A stretch of DNA of 6,732 nucleotides, taken from positions 1 to 6,732 of the forward strand of contig JAFEGS010000052.1 of NCBI GenBank assembly GCA_018239705.1, in the 5' to 3' direction. Origin of the DNA: Verrucomicrobiota bacterium (GTDB lineage Bacteria > Chlamydiota > Chlamydiia > Chlamydiales > FEN-1388). Positions 1 through 6,050 of this stretch are shown here, piece by piece (position 1 is the first letter of the stretch; each line of letters begins with the position of its first letter). The position numbers were made by a program, and so were the translations under genes. The notes beneath the pieces are model-generated. The model ran no database searches. It saw only the letters and a program-made list of their open reading frames with translations, and was not told the origin of the DNA.

Positions 1-486
1 TATGGAAACAGTAACAAAAAAGAGAGCTATAGAGCAGAAATCACCGACTTTGATGATACCATCGACATGAGCAAAGAGGAACAGCCCTCCTGGCTATCTC
101 CCAGTTATGCAACTACAGCCTACACGGCTCCTGAAGTTGATATCACCACACACAAAAAAATTTCAGAAACGGAGGCAATGGCTCGCGACATGTACGCCAT
201 AGGCTGTATATGTAATATTATTTTAGAACTGCATCAGCCAACAGTTGCTCAAAATGAGAATGAGCCTGCCTACCGTCTGTATGAACTGATAAGCTATAAA
301 ATGATTTTTGCAGAGACAATTGACCTATGTATTGCAGAGAAAATGAGATTGCACTCTCTGACCTACCGCGAGGAACTAGAATTCATGGCCTACAATCTGC
401 TTCACCCTAATCCCGAAAAACGATGGACGTGCGAACAGTTCAAATGGTACATAACAGATCTACAGCGTCGTATCAATATGAAGTAG
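1..486 (+). CDS. Ser/Thr protein kinase-like protein, C-terminal part (5' end outside window)
   Basis: The reading frame is open from base 1 to a TAG stop at 484-486, giving 161 visible residues, so the first in-frame ATG (67) is internal. Visible residues 16-18 are DFD, in the place of the kinase DFG motif. Residues 38-46 (TTAYTAPEV) match the P+1 loop and APE motif. Residues 62-70 (RDMYAIGCI) match subdomain IX, with the conserved Asp63 and Gly68. Residues 134-142 (HPNPEKRWT) match subdomain XI, whose Arg141 should pair with Glu45 of APE. This is the C-lobe of a eukaryote-like (Hanks-type) kinase. The ATP-binding lobe and HRD catalytic loop lie before the window, so activity cannot be judged. 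No transmembrane or sensor domain follows; the protein ends just after the kinase fold. In obligate intracellular bacteria such free-standing kinases can be secreted effectors, but that is inference. The gene converges on the hydrolase, overlapping it by 14 bp. Confidence 0.85.
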   Translation, partial: YGNSNKKESYRAEITDFDDTIDMSKEEQPSWLSPSYATTAYTAPEVDITTHKKISETEAMARDMYAIGCICNIILELHQPTVAQNENEPAYRLYELISYKMIFAETIDLCIAEKMRLHSLTYREELEFMAYNLLHPNPEKRWTCEQFKWYITDLQRRINMK

Positions 487-1492
487 GCTCTCTCTCCGTA
501 AGTTTTTTCAGGGCCTGCCCAATATCTTCTCTCTCGGTTGACATGAACAGCCGAGCATGCGGATTGGGAAAGCTGTCTTCGCCTTGGATATGGATAACTT
601 CACAGTTTGGAAGCTCTTGTATCTGCTGCTGATTACCAAAAAAGGTCTCAAAAGGTACTGTCTCATCATTATAGGCACCAATGGCGAGAATAGTGCCCTT
701 CAATTCCTTGGCTGCCCCATGGCACTCTACATCAAATTTTACATAGCGCACTGTCTCTACAGCTACTTCTCGAAAGTCCTCAGGCACACGCTCTTCTACA
801 ACCTGAGTAAGTGTAAGAAAGGAGCGATCTGTGATTGCTGAAATCTTTTTATCCGGGTACTTTCTCTGCATCAGACATGACGCTCGAAGTCCGGTACATC
901 CTCCCATAGATTCCCCGTAGATATACACCTCTTCGGGGTCAAAGCCCTTTTTATGCACAAGATACTGGCATACTGAGTATATATCGATATGAAAGCGCTG
1001 TGCTGTATACTCGCCGGTACTAAAGCCAGACCCTCGTACATTGAGTGACATGACCGTAACATCGCCAAGAGCTTCTCGAATGAGCTCATATATATGGCGA
1101 AGCAGGCTCGTTGGAATATGCAAACTCTCAAAGCGATCTCCTATTCCCGGGGCAATTACAACCGCCTTTTTGAGTTTACCTCGAAGACACACGGTATCGA
1201 GATGAATACCGTCCCCAGTTGCGATCGTTTTCAGCTCGTAGCGCGAGTCTCGGCCCATCTCCATGCGGCATCCATCAAAATCCTTTCCGATCACTTTAGC
1301 GCCCAGACGATAGAAGGTTGCAACTGCAAATGCTCCCAGTTTCTCGGCAGAATCGGCTGATGTATGCTGCACACTTTCCGGAAAATCAGCAGTGAACACG
1401 GGGGCCGTCAGTACGCTGTTATTGGTATTAGTAACAGTGGAAATAGCTGTCTGACCAGCCTGCGCAAAATATTGAATAAGTGAAGAGATCAT
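473..1492 (-). CDS. Alpha/beta hydrolase, resembling the chlamydial CHLPS/DUF818 group
   Basis: This 339-residue protein has an alpha/beta-hydrolase fold. Strand and oxyanion-type region VVIAPGIGDR is at 111-120, NVRGSGFSTG at 151-160, and the nucleophile elbow GESMGG at 193-198 with Ser195. The likely acid is Asp276 in AYNDETVP and the likely base His312 in FPNPHARLF, so the triad is complete. ITDRS around 220-224 resembles a conserved KDRG segment I recall from the Chlamydia CHLPS 43 kDa (DUF818) family; this match is from memory. The first 60 residues are Ser/Thr/Ala-rich with no signal peptide, and may be a localisation or secretion region (inference). The ATG at 1492 is supported by AAAGGA 8 bases upstream. 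The substrate is unknown; an esterase, lipase or thioesterase role on host or bacterial lipids is possible. The gene lies 47 bp after the small membrane-protein gene, across a hairpin, and its 3' end overlaps the kinase gene on the other strand. Confidence 0.85.
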   Translation of the reverse strand: MISSLIQYFAQAGQTAISTVTNTNNSVLTAPVFTADFPESVQHTSADSAEKLGAFAVATFYRLGAKVIGKDFDGCRMEMGRDSRYELKTIATGDGIHLDTVCLRGKLKKAVVIAPGIGDRFESLHIPTSLLRHIYELIREALGDVTVMSLNVRGSGFSTGEYTAQRFHIDIYSVCQYLVHKKGFDPEEVYIYGESMGGCTGLRASCLMQRKYPDKKISAITDRSFLTLTQVVEERVPEDFREVAVETVRYVKFDVECHGAAKELKGTILAIGAYNDETVPFETFFGNQQQIQELPNCEVIHIQGEDSFPNPHARLFMSTEREDIGQALKKLTEREPTSY

Positions 1493-1507
1493 ATTAGTAT
1501 TCCTTTG

Positions 1508-1536
1508 AAAAACGGCGACCCCAAAGCCACCGTTTT
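1508..1536 (-). terminator. Strand-specific hairpin with U5 tract (intrinsic terminator or attenuator)
   Basis: Read on the minus strand, AAAACGGTGGC and GTCGCCGTTTT form an 11-bp stem around a TTTGGG loop, ending in TTTTT. Two pairs are G-U wobbles, which become C-A mismatches in the plus-strand transcript, so the structure is stable only in RNA from the minus strand. It starts 4 bases after the stop codon of the 133-residue gene and its U-tract ends just before the hydrolase ribosome-binding site. The stem includes A-U pairs at its base and the U-tract is short, so termination may be partial. Confidence 0.6.
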
Positions 1537-1539
1537 ACC

Positions 1540-1941
1540 CTATCCAAAAACATGTGTCATTGAGCTATGTGGATAGTTATATGTTACTGAACAGGGTCCA
1601 TATTGGCCAGTGGGACAATTTGGTTTCTCCTGTGTTGGGGAAAGATAGACTTTATTGACAAAAGCTAGAGCAGTAGCTACGACAGAAGCAATAGCGGTAA
1701 AGCCCAAAGCAATTGCTGTAGCTTTCTTACCAGCTCTCCAAGACGCAACTGCAAGTGGTGCACTCAAACCAAATAGGTAACCACCGCACTTATATACTGT
1801 AGATGACTCCAAGCCAGTTTTCTCGTACCCTGCATTAGAAATATCAGTAAGTATGACTTTCGAACCATTCATTACCTGGTCAAAGCTTGGTACACTTATA
1901 TTCGCTGTGTAATCGAATAGAGTAAAAGAAACATTACCCAT
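1540..1941 (-). CDS. Small membrane protein with two-lobed hydrophobic domain (Inc-like), unknown function
   Basis: I do not recognise a family for this 133-residue protein. Residues 1-50 are polar and mixed, without a signal peptide. Two hydrophobic stretches, about 53-68 and 74-95, are separated by the short basic turn RAGKK, a hairpin of two membrane segments. The tail (96-133) is polar, with Cys109 and Cys117 eight residues apart and several Pro, Tyr and Ser. A closely spaced hydrophobic pair with polar tails is the hallmark of chlamydial inclusion-membrane (Inc) proteins, which share no sequence identity, so an Inc role is plausible but unproven; a small inner-membrane protein is the alternative. 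The ATG at 1941 is well supported by AAAGGAGG 8 bases upstream. It has a candidate promoter in the gap before it and a hairpin terminator after it, suggesting an independently controlled, well translated unit. The alpha/beta hydrolase follows 47 bp downstream. Confidence 0.75.
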   Translation of the reverse strand: MGNVSFTLFDYTANISVPSFDQVMNGSKVILTDISNAGYEKTGLESSTVYKCGGYLFGLSAPLAVASWRAGKKATAIALGFTAIASVVATALAFVNKVYLSPTQEKPNCPTGQYGPCSVTYNYPHSSMTHVFG

Positions 1942-1949
1942 GTTATTGG

Positions 1950-1957
1950 CCTCCTTT
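1950..1957 (-). promoter_or_regulatory. Strong Shine-Dalgarno site of the 133-residue gene
   Basis: AAAGGAGG lies 8 bases before the ATG at 1941 and closely complements the 16S rRNA 3' end. It is by far the strongest ribosome-binding site in the window; sdhB and the glycosyltransferase have weak or no sites and seem to rely on coupling. Confidence 0.8.
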
Positions 1958-1977
1958 TATGATTATTGGCAGCTACC

Positions 1978-2006
1978 TCTATGCCCACATTTGGGCTATT
2001 TGTCAA
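1978..2006 (-). promoter_or_regulatory. Candidate sigma-70-type promoter for the 133-residue gene
   Basis: On the minus strand a perfect TTGACA (2006-2001) is followed after 17 bases by CATAGA (1983-1978), which matches only the central ATA of the TATAAT consensus. Transcription would start about 7 bases further on, leaving a leader of roughly 30 bases before the ATG at 1941. The -35 lies 4 bases after the glycosyltransferase stop codon, in the only sizeable gap of the minus-strand block. The -10 is poor, so it may be weak or activator-dependent. Confidence 0.45.
1983..1996. repeat. Inverted repeat in the promoter spacer
   Basis: GCCCA and TGGGC form perfect 5-bp arms around a 4-base centre. 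The repeat sits between the proposed -35 and -10, touching the -10. No U-tract follows, so it is not an intrinsic terminator of the glycosyltransferase gene. It could be an operator, but arms this short also arise by chance. Confidence 0.35.
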
Positions 2007-2008
2007 CT

Positions 2009-2023
2009 CTCTAATATTTAGAG
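2009..2023. repeat. AT-rich inverted repeat directly upstream of the -35
   Basis: CTCTAA-TAT-TTAGAG is a perfect 6-bp-arm inverted repeat with a 3-base centre. It spans the glycosyltransferase stop codon (2011-2013) and lies two bases from the proposed TTGACA -35. Position and symmetry suit a dimeric regulator, though chance occurrence is quite possible. Confidence 0.35.
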
Positions 2024-3426
2024 GATGCTCGAGGAAGTTTGCCATTATAGTCAGAGCAGTGCAAAAGAATCACCGTCTTGGCTTTAGTTAATGGTACAGG
2101 CGGAGTGGGTGTTACTGTACGAAAATAGGCCTGAAGGGTTGTTTGCAGCCATGTACTTACTACAGGAGCTTTTTCAGGATCGACAAAGGTTACAAACCAG
2201 CCATCTTTACCGAGGCAGCACTCTCGCATAGAGGGCCAGTAGCAAAATTGATTCTTCCGTAGGTCGCTGAGATTCAAGAAAAAAGCCCGTTTCTGCTCCG
2301 GACCGTAAAAGGATAGTAGACTCGTCCACTGGTACCTGTCAGAAAAGAGAAATTCTGTTTGAGGGTTGTAGCCGGAGTGTAGCAAAATAGCGTCGAGATT
2401 CTGCCATCCAAGCCCCTGCCTCAATGGATTGAACCGCAGGGAAGGAAAGGCAAAGAGAACTGCTACGAGCAGCACAGAGAGCGCAATTCCTCCCTTCAAC
2501 CACCTCATAAAAGGGGAGCTCAAAGGCTGAGTCAGTAGAATCACAAAGGCTGTGGGGTAGGCAGCAACAGCCCAATTGCCCTGCACCTTCTTTAGGCAGG
2601 ATAAAAGCAGCATTGCCCCCAAAAAGAGTACAGTCGTCCACCAGCAGAATAAGGCGGGCTTTTTTACCGCAATAAACTGCCAAATAAGCAGGGCGAAGAG
2701 AATGGGCGAAACCAGGGCTATTTGTGCTCCTATAAATGCAAGTGGATTGGCACCTAGCTCTTCTTGACTTGGGTGCACTGGATTCATGCTGGCAGCTACA
2801 TGGTGAAAGGTTGGAAAATCGTACTGCAAATTCCAGATCAGACTGGGCACAAGACCCAGGAGTGATACCAGCATGCCTAAAAGAAGCTTGAATAACGAAA
2901 AATCGGCCCTACGAAAGCTAAAAAGCAGTATCGGGATCCACAGGGCATACAGCGGCCACTTCCATAGGACGCCAATAGCAATCACAGCTCCAATGGCTAG
3001 GAATGACACTCTCGATTGCATAAAAAGTGCTGCACCAAGCGTCCAGAAAAGCACATAGGCACAGTCGGTAGTGGCAAAAAAGCCTGAAAAAAGTCCTAAA
3101 GGGCAAAATGAAAAGGCAATAGCGCTCCAAAAGGCCTGCTTTCGGTCTAGCCTTGAGTGAAGAGCCAGTCGATAGAGAGCGATAGAGAGAAAAAAAGAGA
3201 GGAGCTCACCTCCAAAGCGTACTCCAAACTCGGTATCTCCGAATAAGAGGCAGCCAAAGGCAATCTGCCAGGCAATGCCGCAGGGCTTACTGTAGTAGCC
3301 GTACGACAGCTCTTTACTCCAAGTCCAGTACTGCGCCTCATCCGGCATGAGGCCAACACCGGAGAAGAGAATAGCGCATGCTATTAAAATTTTTGCTAGA
3401 AATGCCCAGCCAATAAGTTTACTCAT
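2011..3426 (-). CDS. Integral-membrane glycosyltransferase, family-39/ArnT-like (PMT_2 type)
   Basis: This 471-residue polytopic protein has a hydrophobic N-terminal helix (about 5-26) followed at 28-50 by a PDEAQYWTWS...GYYSKP segment. This is the first-loop signature of GT-C mannosyltransferase/ArnT-like enzymes, with the presumed catalytic Asp29-Glu30. Roughly ten further hydrophobic segments extend to about 328. Residues 282-291 (QGNWAVAAYP) and the C-terminal RYQWTSLLSFYGP region (364-376) are also typical of bacterial family-39 proteins. The C-terminal 140 residues are probably a periplasmic domain. Such enzymes transfer a sugar from a polyprenyl-phosphate donor to lipid A, another envelope glycan or a protein on the outer face of the inner membrane; the substrate cannot be read here. 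Most relatives have PP where this has Pro48-Cys49. The ATG at 3426 overlaps the sdhB stop in ATGAGTAA and the only Shine-Dalgarno-like AAGG is 12 bases upstream, so translation is probably coupled to sdhB. Confidence 0.85.
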   Translation of the reverse strand: MSKLIGWAFLAKILIACAILFSGVGLMPDEAQYWTWSKELSYGYYSKPCGIAWQIAFGCLLFGDTEFGVRFGGELLSFFLSIALYRLALHSRLDRKQAFWSAIAFSFCPLGLFSGFFATTDCAYVLFWTLGAALFMQSRVSFLAIGAVIAIGVLWKWPLYALWIPILLFSFRRADFSLFKLLLGMLVSLLGLVPSLIWNLQYDFPTFHHVAASMNPVHPSQEELGANPLAFIGAQIALVSPILFALLIWQFIAVKKPALFCWWTTVLFLGAMLLLSCLKKVQGNWAVAAYPTAFVILLTQPLSSPFMRWLKGGIALSVLLVAVLFAFPSLRFNPLRQGLGWQNLDAILLHSGYNPQTEFLFSDRYQWTSLLSFYGPEQKRAFFLNLSDLRKNQFCYWPSMRECCLGKDGWFVTFVDPEKAPVVSTWLQTTLQAYFRTVTPTPPVPLTKAKTVILLHCSDYNGKLPRASSKY

Positions 3427-4174
3427 GCCGAAATAGATCCTTAATGGCTTGCAGAGTCACACCTCTCCCAATTGAGGCAATGGCATCAACCAGAGGGATC
3501 TTTTTGGGGCAGACGCGCTCACAGTTGTGTGCATTGCCACAACCACTCACACCTCCCTCCTGCATCATCTGCTGGAGTCTCTCTTCTTTCAATTCAGCTT
3601 TTGGGTGGATGTTAAAAAGCCGCACCTGCCCGATGACTGCAGGCCCCCAAAAGGGTGATCTCTCATTTACCTGAGGGCACGATTCTACGCAGCAGCCACA
3701 GGTCATGCAGGTTGAAAGCTGGTACATGACCTCTTGTGTCTCTGGCATAATTCTTGGACCAAATCCATGGTCATAGCTCTCTTCGCCTTCGATCCAGGCT
3801 GAGACCTTTTTTAAGTTTTCAAACATTGAGGAGCGATCGACAACCAGGTCTCGAACGAGTGGAAATTTTGAAAAGGGGGCAAGGGTGATTACATTGGATT
3901 TAGATTCAGCTATAAGGTTGTCAATGAGGGCCGTGCAGGCTTGTCTGGGCTTCCCATTAATGAGCATGGAGCATGACCCGCACACCTCCTCTAAACAGCC
4001 CGACTCCCAGACGACAGGGGTGACTCGGACACCTTCGCGAGTAATAGGGGATTTCTGGATCTCGAGCAGCGAGCTGATGACGTTGGCTCCGGCCTTGTAG
4101 GCAAGCTCAAACTCTTCCCAGTACTGCTTCCCTGGATTTCCTCTCAATATGCGTAAAATATAGCTTGTAGTCAT
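3419..4174 (-). CDS. sdhB: Succinate dehydrogenase iron-sulfur subunit SdhB
   Basis: SdhB passes electrons from the FAD of SdhA to the membrane subunit in complex II, on the cytoplasmic side. The 251-residue length is close to the family norm. The [2Fe-2S] ligands are Cys60, Cys65, Cys68 and Cys80. The second domain has CMTCGCCVESCP at 156-167 and C-x5-C-x3-CP at 212-223. By analogy with the E. coli subunit, Cys156, Cys159, Cys162 and Cys222 hold the [4Fe-4S] cluster, and Cys166, Cys212 and Cys218 the [3Fe-4S] cluster; all are present. The chosen start is the ATG at 4174 (MTTSYILRIL). The frame is open to an upstream ATG at 4267, but that adds 31 unrelated residues translated from the end of sdhA. 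Only one base separates the sdhA stop from this ATG and there is no clear Shine-Dalgarno site, so translation is probably coupled to sdhA. Confidence 0.96.
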   Translation of the reverse strand: MTTSYILRILRGNPGKQYWEEFELAYKAGANVISSLLEIQKSPITREGVRVTPVVWESGCLEEVCGSCSMLINGKPRQACTALIDNLIAESKSNVITLAPFSKFPLVRDLVVDRSSMFENLKKVSAWIEGEESYDHGFGPRIMPETQEVMYQLSTCMTCGCCVESCPQVNERSPFWGPAVIGQVRLFNIHPKAELKEERLQQMMQEGGVSGCGNAHNCERVCPKKIPLVDAIASIGRGVTLQAIKDLFRHE

Positions 4175-4175
4175 G

Positions 4176-6050
4176 TCACACCGGTAAGGGGATTTCAACT
4201 GGCAAATTATTGAAATGGGGGATCTTTCTCTCCCACTTCTTGTAATCTCTATACTCCGGCTCCACATAGCGAGTATCTACCTTTACATAGGACACTCGAG
4301 GCTCTTTTGTTTCAGGATCCCACTCCGCAATCGTTGTTTTGAGCCAATTGGCATCATCCCTTTGCGGAAATTCTGCCTTGTAGTGCGAGCCTCTACTCTC
4401 ATCTCGCAGCAGGGCGCATGTGGTAATCACATGGGCAATTTCGAGCATAGCCTCAAACTGATTAGCAAAGATGTAGGTCTGGTTGAGAAAGCGGCTTGTA
4501 TCGTCGAGCTTAATCCTTTTGGCACGCTCTCGGATCTCTTTTATCTTATTAATTGTTTTTTTGAGATCGCTATTATTCCTTTCCACAGTCACATACTTTA
4601 CCATCCAGTCTGCAAGCTCATCGTGGAGCTTATGGATATTTTCTGGGCCATTTCTGGACATGATCTCCTCTCTTCGCCTCTCTTCAATGCGAAGTGCCTC
4701 CTCAAAGTCGCCACTACCCTCTGGACACGATACAAGATACCTTGCAACTTCAAGGCCCGTTGTCAGCCCGCCAAAGATGCACGAAAGAAGCGAATTGGCA
4801 CCTAGTCGATTGGCACCGTGATAGCCAAAATCAGACTCTCCAACGTTAAAGCAGCCCGGGATACTGGTCATCTGTCGAAAACGTTCCATGCGGTCGGAAT
4901 CTTCGCTTGCCGGCCAGTCCACCCATGCACCTCCCATCGAGTAGTGCACTGCAGGAAAAATCTTCATGGGGACCTCTCTAGGGTCCTCTCCCACAAATTT
5001 TTCATATATTTCTAAGATTGAGGCTATCTTTTTCTTACTTTCAACTGAGATTTTTGTGACATCGAGATAAATCTGGTTGCCTCCATCTACTCCAAAGCCA
5101 CTTTGGCATATTCGTAAGATCTCTCGTACAGCAATGTCTCTCGGTATGAGGTTCCCAAAGGCAGGATAGAGCTCTTCAAGAAAATACCACGGCTTTCCCG
5201 TCTCTCCACAAGAGACTTCACGGCCATCGACAGAGAGGTATCTTTTGTTCGAATCTCCCCACACCCAAAGCCTGCCGCCCTCTCCTCTTGCCGACTCAGA
5301 CATGAGCCGCATTTTATCCTCTCCTACAATAGCTGTGGGGTGGATCTGGATAAACTCACCATTGGCATACTTCATTCCCTGCAGATAGAGTCGGCCATTG
5401 GCAGCTCCGCTGCAGAATATGGAGTTTGTCGATTTTTTAAAAATGACCCCGAGACCACCCGTTGCAATGACTACAGCATCGGCCTTTATGGTGCTCAGCT
5501 TGAGGTTAAAATGGTCCATCATGCAGATGCCTCGAGCCCTTCCCTGACTGTCCCTACAGAGTCGCATAAACTCATGATTTTCGTACTTTTCCACCAGTCC
5601 CTTCACCTCGTAGCGGCGAACCTGCTCGTCAAGCGTATAGAGAAGCTGCTGGCCTGTTGACGCACCACAAAAGACCGTGCGACTATAGAGCGAGCCGCCA
5701 AACTTGCGAACATCCAAGGTCCCATCTGCAATCCTATTGAAGGGGCATCCTAGACGATCCATTACCCGAATAATCCCGGGCGCTGAAAGGCACATTTCAA
5801 CAACTGCCGGCTGATCAGCCAAAAAATCGCCACCCTTGATGGTCTCATAGGCATGAATCAATGGAGAATCGCCTTCACCATGAAGGTTCAGCGCCGCATT
5901 AATTCCTCCCTGAGCACAGACAGAGTGTGACCGTTTTACCTTTGTCATACAGACAAGCTTTACATGAATGCCCTGTTCAGCAAGCCTCATTGTTGCTGCA
6001 AGCCCTGCAAGACCGCCTCCTACAACAATTACCTCTTTTTTAGCTGCCAT
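4176..6050 (-). CDS. sdhA: Succinate dehydrogenase flavoprotein subunit SdhA
   Basis: SdhA oxidises succinate to fumarate on covalently bound FAD in the TCA cycle and passes electrons to SdhB. The 624-residue protein starts with the dinucleotide-binding motif GGGLAG (11-16). SHSVCAQGG at 41-49 carries the FAD-linked histidine, His42. Substrate and catalytic residues are visible: His237 in HPTA, Arg255 in SARGEGGR, His369 in VHYSMGG and Arg415 in GANRLGANS. The HYSMGGAWVDW wording and the IPGCFNVGESDFGYHG stretch resemble the Bacillus-type (type-B) enzyme more than the E. coli one. The C-terminal helical domain and tail are complete. The ATG at 6050 is chosen because it gives the standard MAAKKEVIVVGGG start and has a G-rich GGGGG 7 bases upstream; a TTG at 6080 would add ten residues. 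The gene overlaps sdhC by 11 bp. Confidence 0.97.
   Translation of the reverse strand: MAAKKEVIVVGGGLAGLAATMRLAEQGIHVKLVCMTKVKRSHSVCAQGGINAALNLHGEGDSPLIHAYETIKGGDFLADQPAVVEMCLSAPGIIRVMDRLGCPFNRIADGTLDVRKFGGSLYSRTVFCGASTGQQLLYTLDEQVRRYEVKGLVEKYENHEFMRLCRDSQGRARGICMMDHFNLKLSTIKADAVVIATGGLGVIFKKSTNSIFCSGAANGRLYLQGMKYANGEFIQIHPTAIVGEDKMRLMSESARGEGGRLWVWGDSNKRYLSVDGREVSCGETGKPWYFLEELYPAFGNLIPRDIAVREILRICQSGFGVDGGNQIYLDVTKISVESKKKIASILEIYEKFVGEDPREVPMKIFPAVHYSMGGAWVDWPASEDSDRMERFRQMTSIPGCFNVGESDFGYHGANRLGANSLLSCIFGGLTTGLEVARYLVSCPEGSGDFEEALRIEERRREEIMSRNGPENIHKLHDELADWMVKYVTVERNNSDLKKTINKIKEIRERAKRIKLDDTSRFLNQTYIFANQFEAMLEIAHVITTCALLRDESRGSHYKAEFPQRDDANWLKTTIAEWDPETKEPRVSYVKVDTRYVEPEYRDYKKWERKIPHFNNLPVEIPLPV

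Noticed and set aside
487..520. T6 run at about 501-506 as a terminator for the kinase gene
   Set aside because: No GC-rich stem precedes the run on the plus strand. It is part of the hydrolase coding sequence.
871..1360. Open frames on both strands inside the hydrolase gene
   Set aside because: They overlap the hydrolase core, including its nucleophile region, and show no domain or ribosome-binding site.
1550..1640. TATAAC-like box near the 3' end of the small gene as a promoter for the hydrolase
   Set aside because: No reasonable -35 lies 16-18 bases upstream, and transcripts from it would still have to cross the hairpin at 1508-1536.
2339..2683. 114-residue minus-strand open frame inside the glycosyltransferase gene
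   Set aside because: It is an alternative frame of a clear membrane-enzyme gene, with no supporting start signal or domain.
4175..4267. Extended sdhB start at the ATG 4267 (31 extra residues)
   Set aside because: The extra residues come from the sdhA coding end in another frame, and do not look like SdhB. MTTSYILRIL at 4174 matches the usual SdhB start and fits directly after the sdhA stop.
4215..4805. 196-residue open frame on the plus strand antisense to sdhA
   Set aside because: It lies fully inside sdhA, has no ribosome-binding site and gives no recognisable protein. It is a shadow of the sdhA reading frame.
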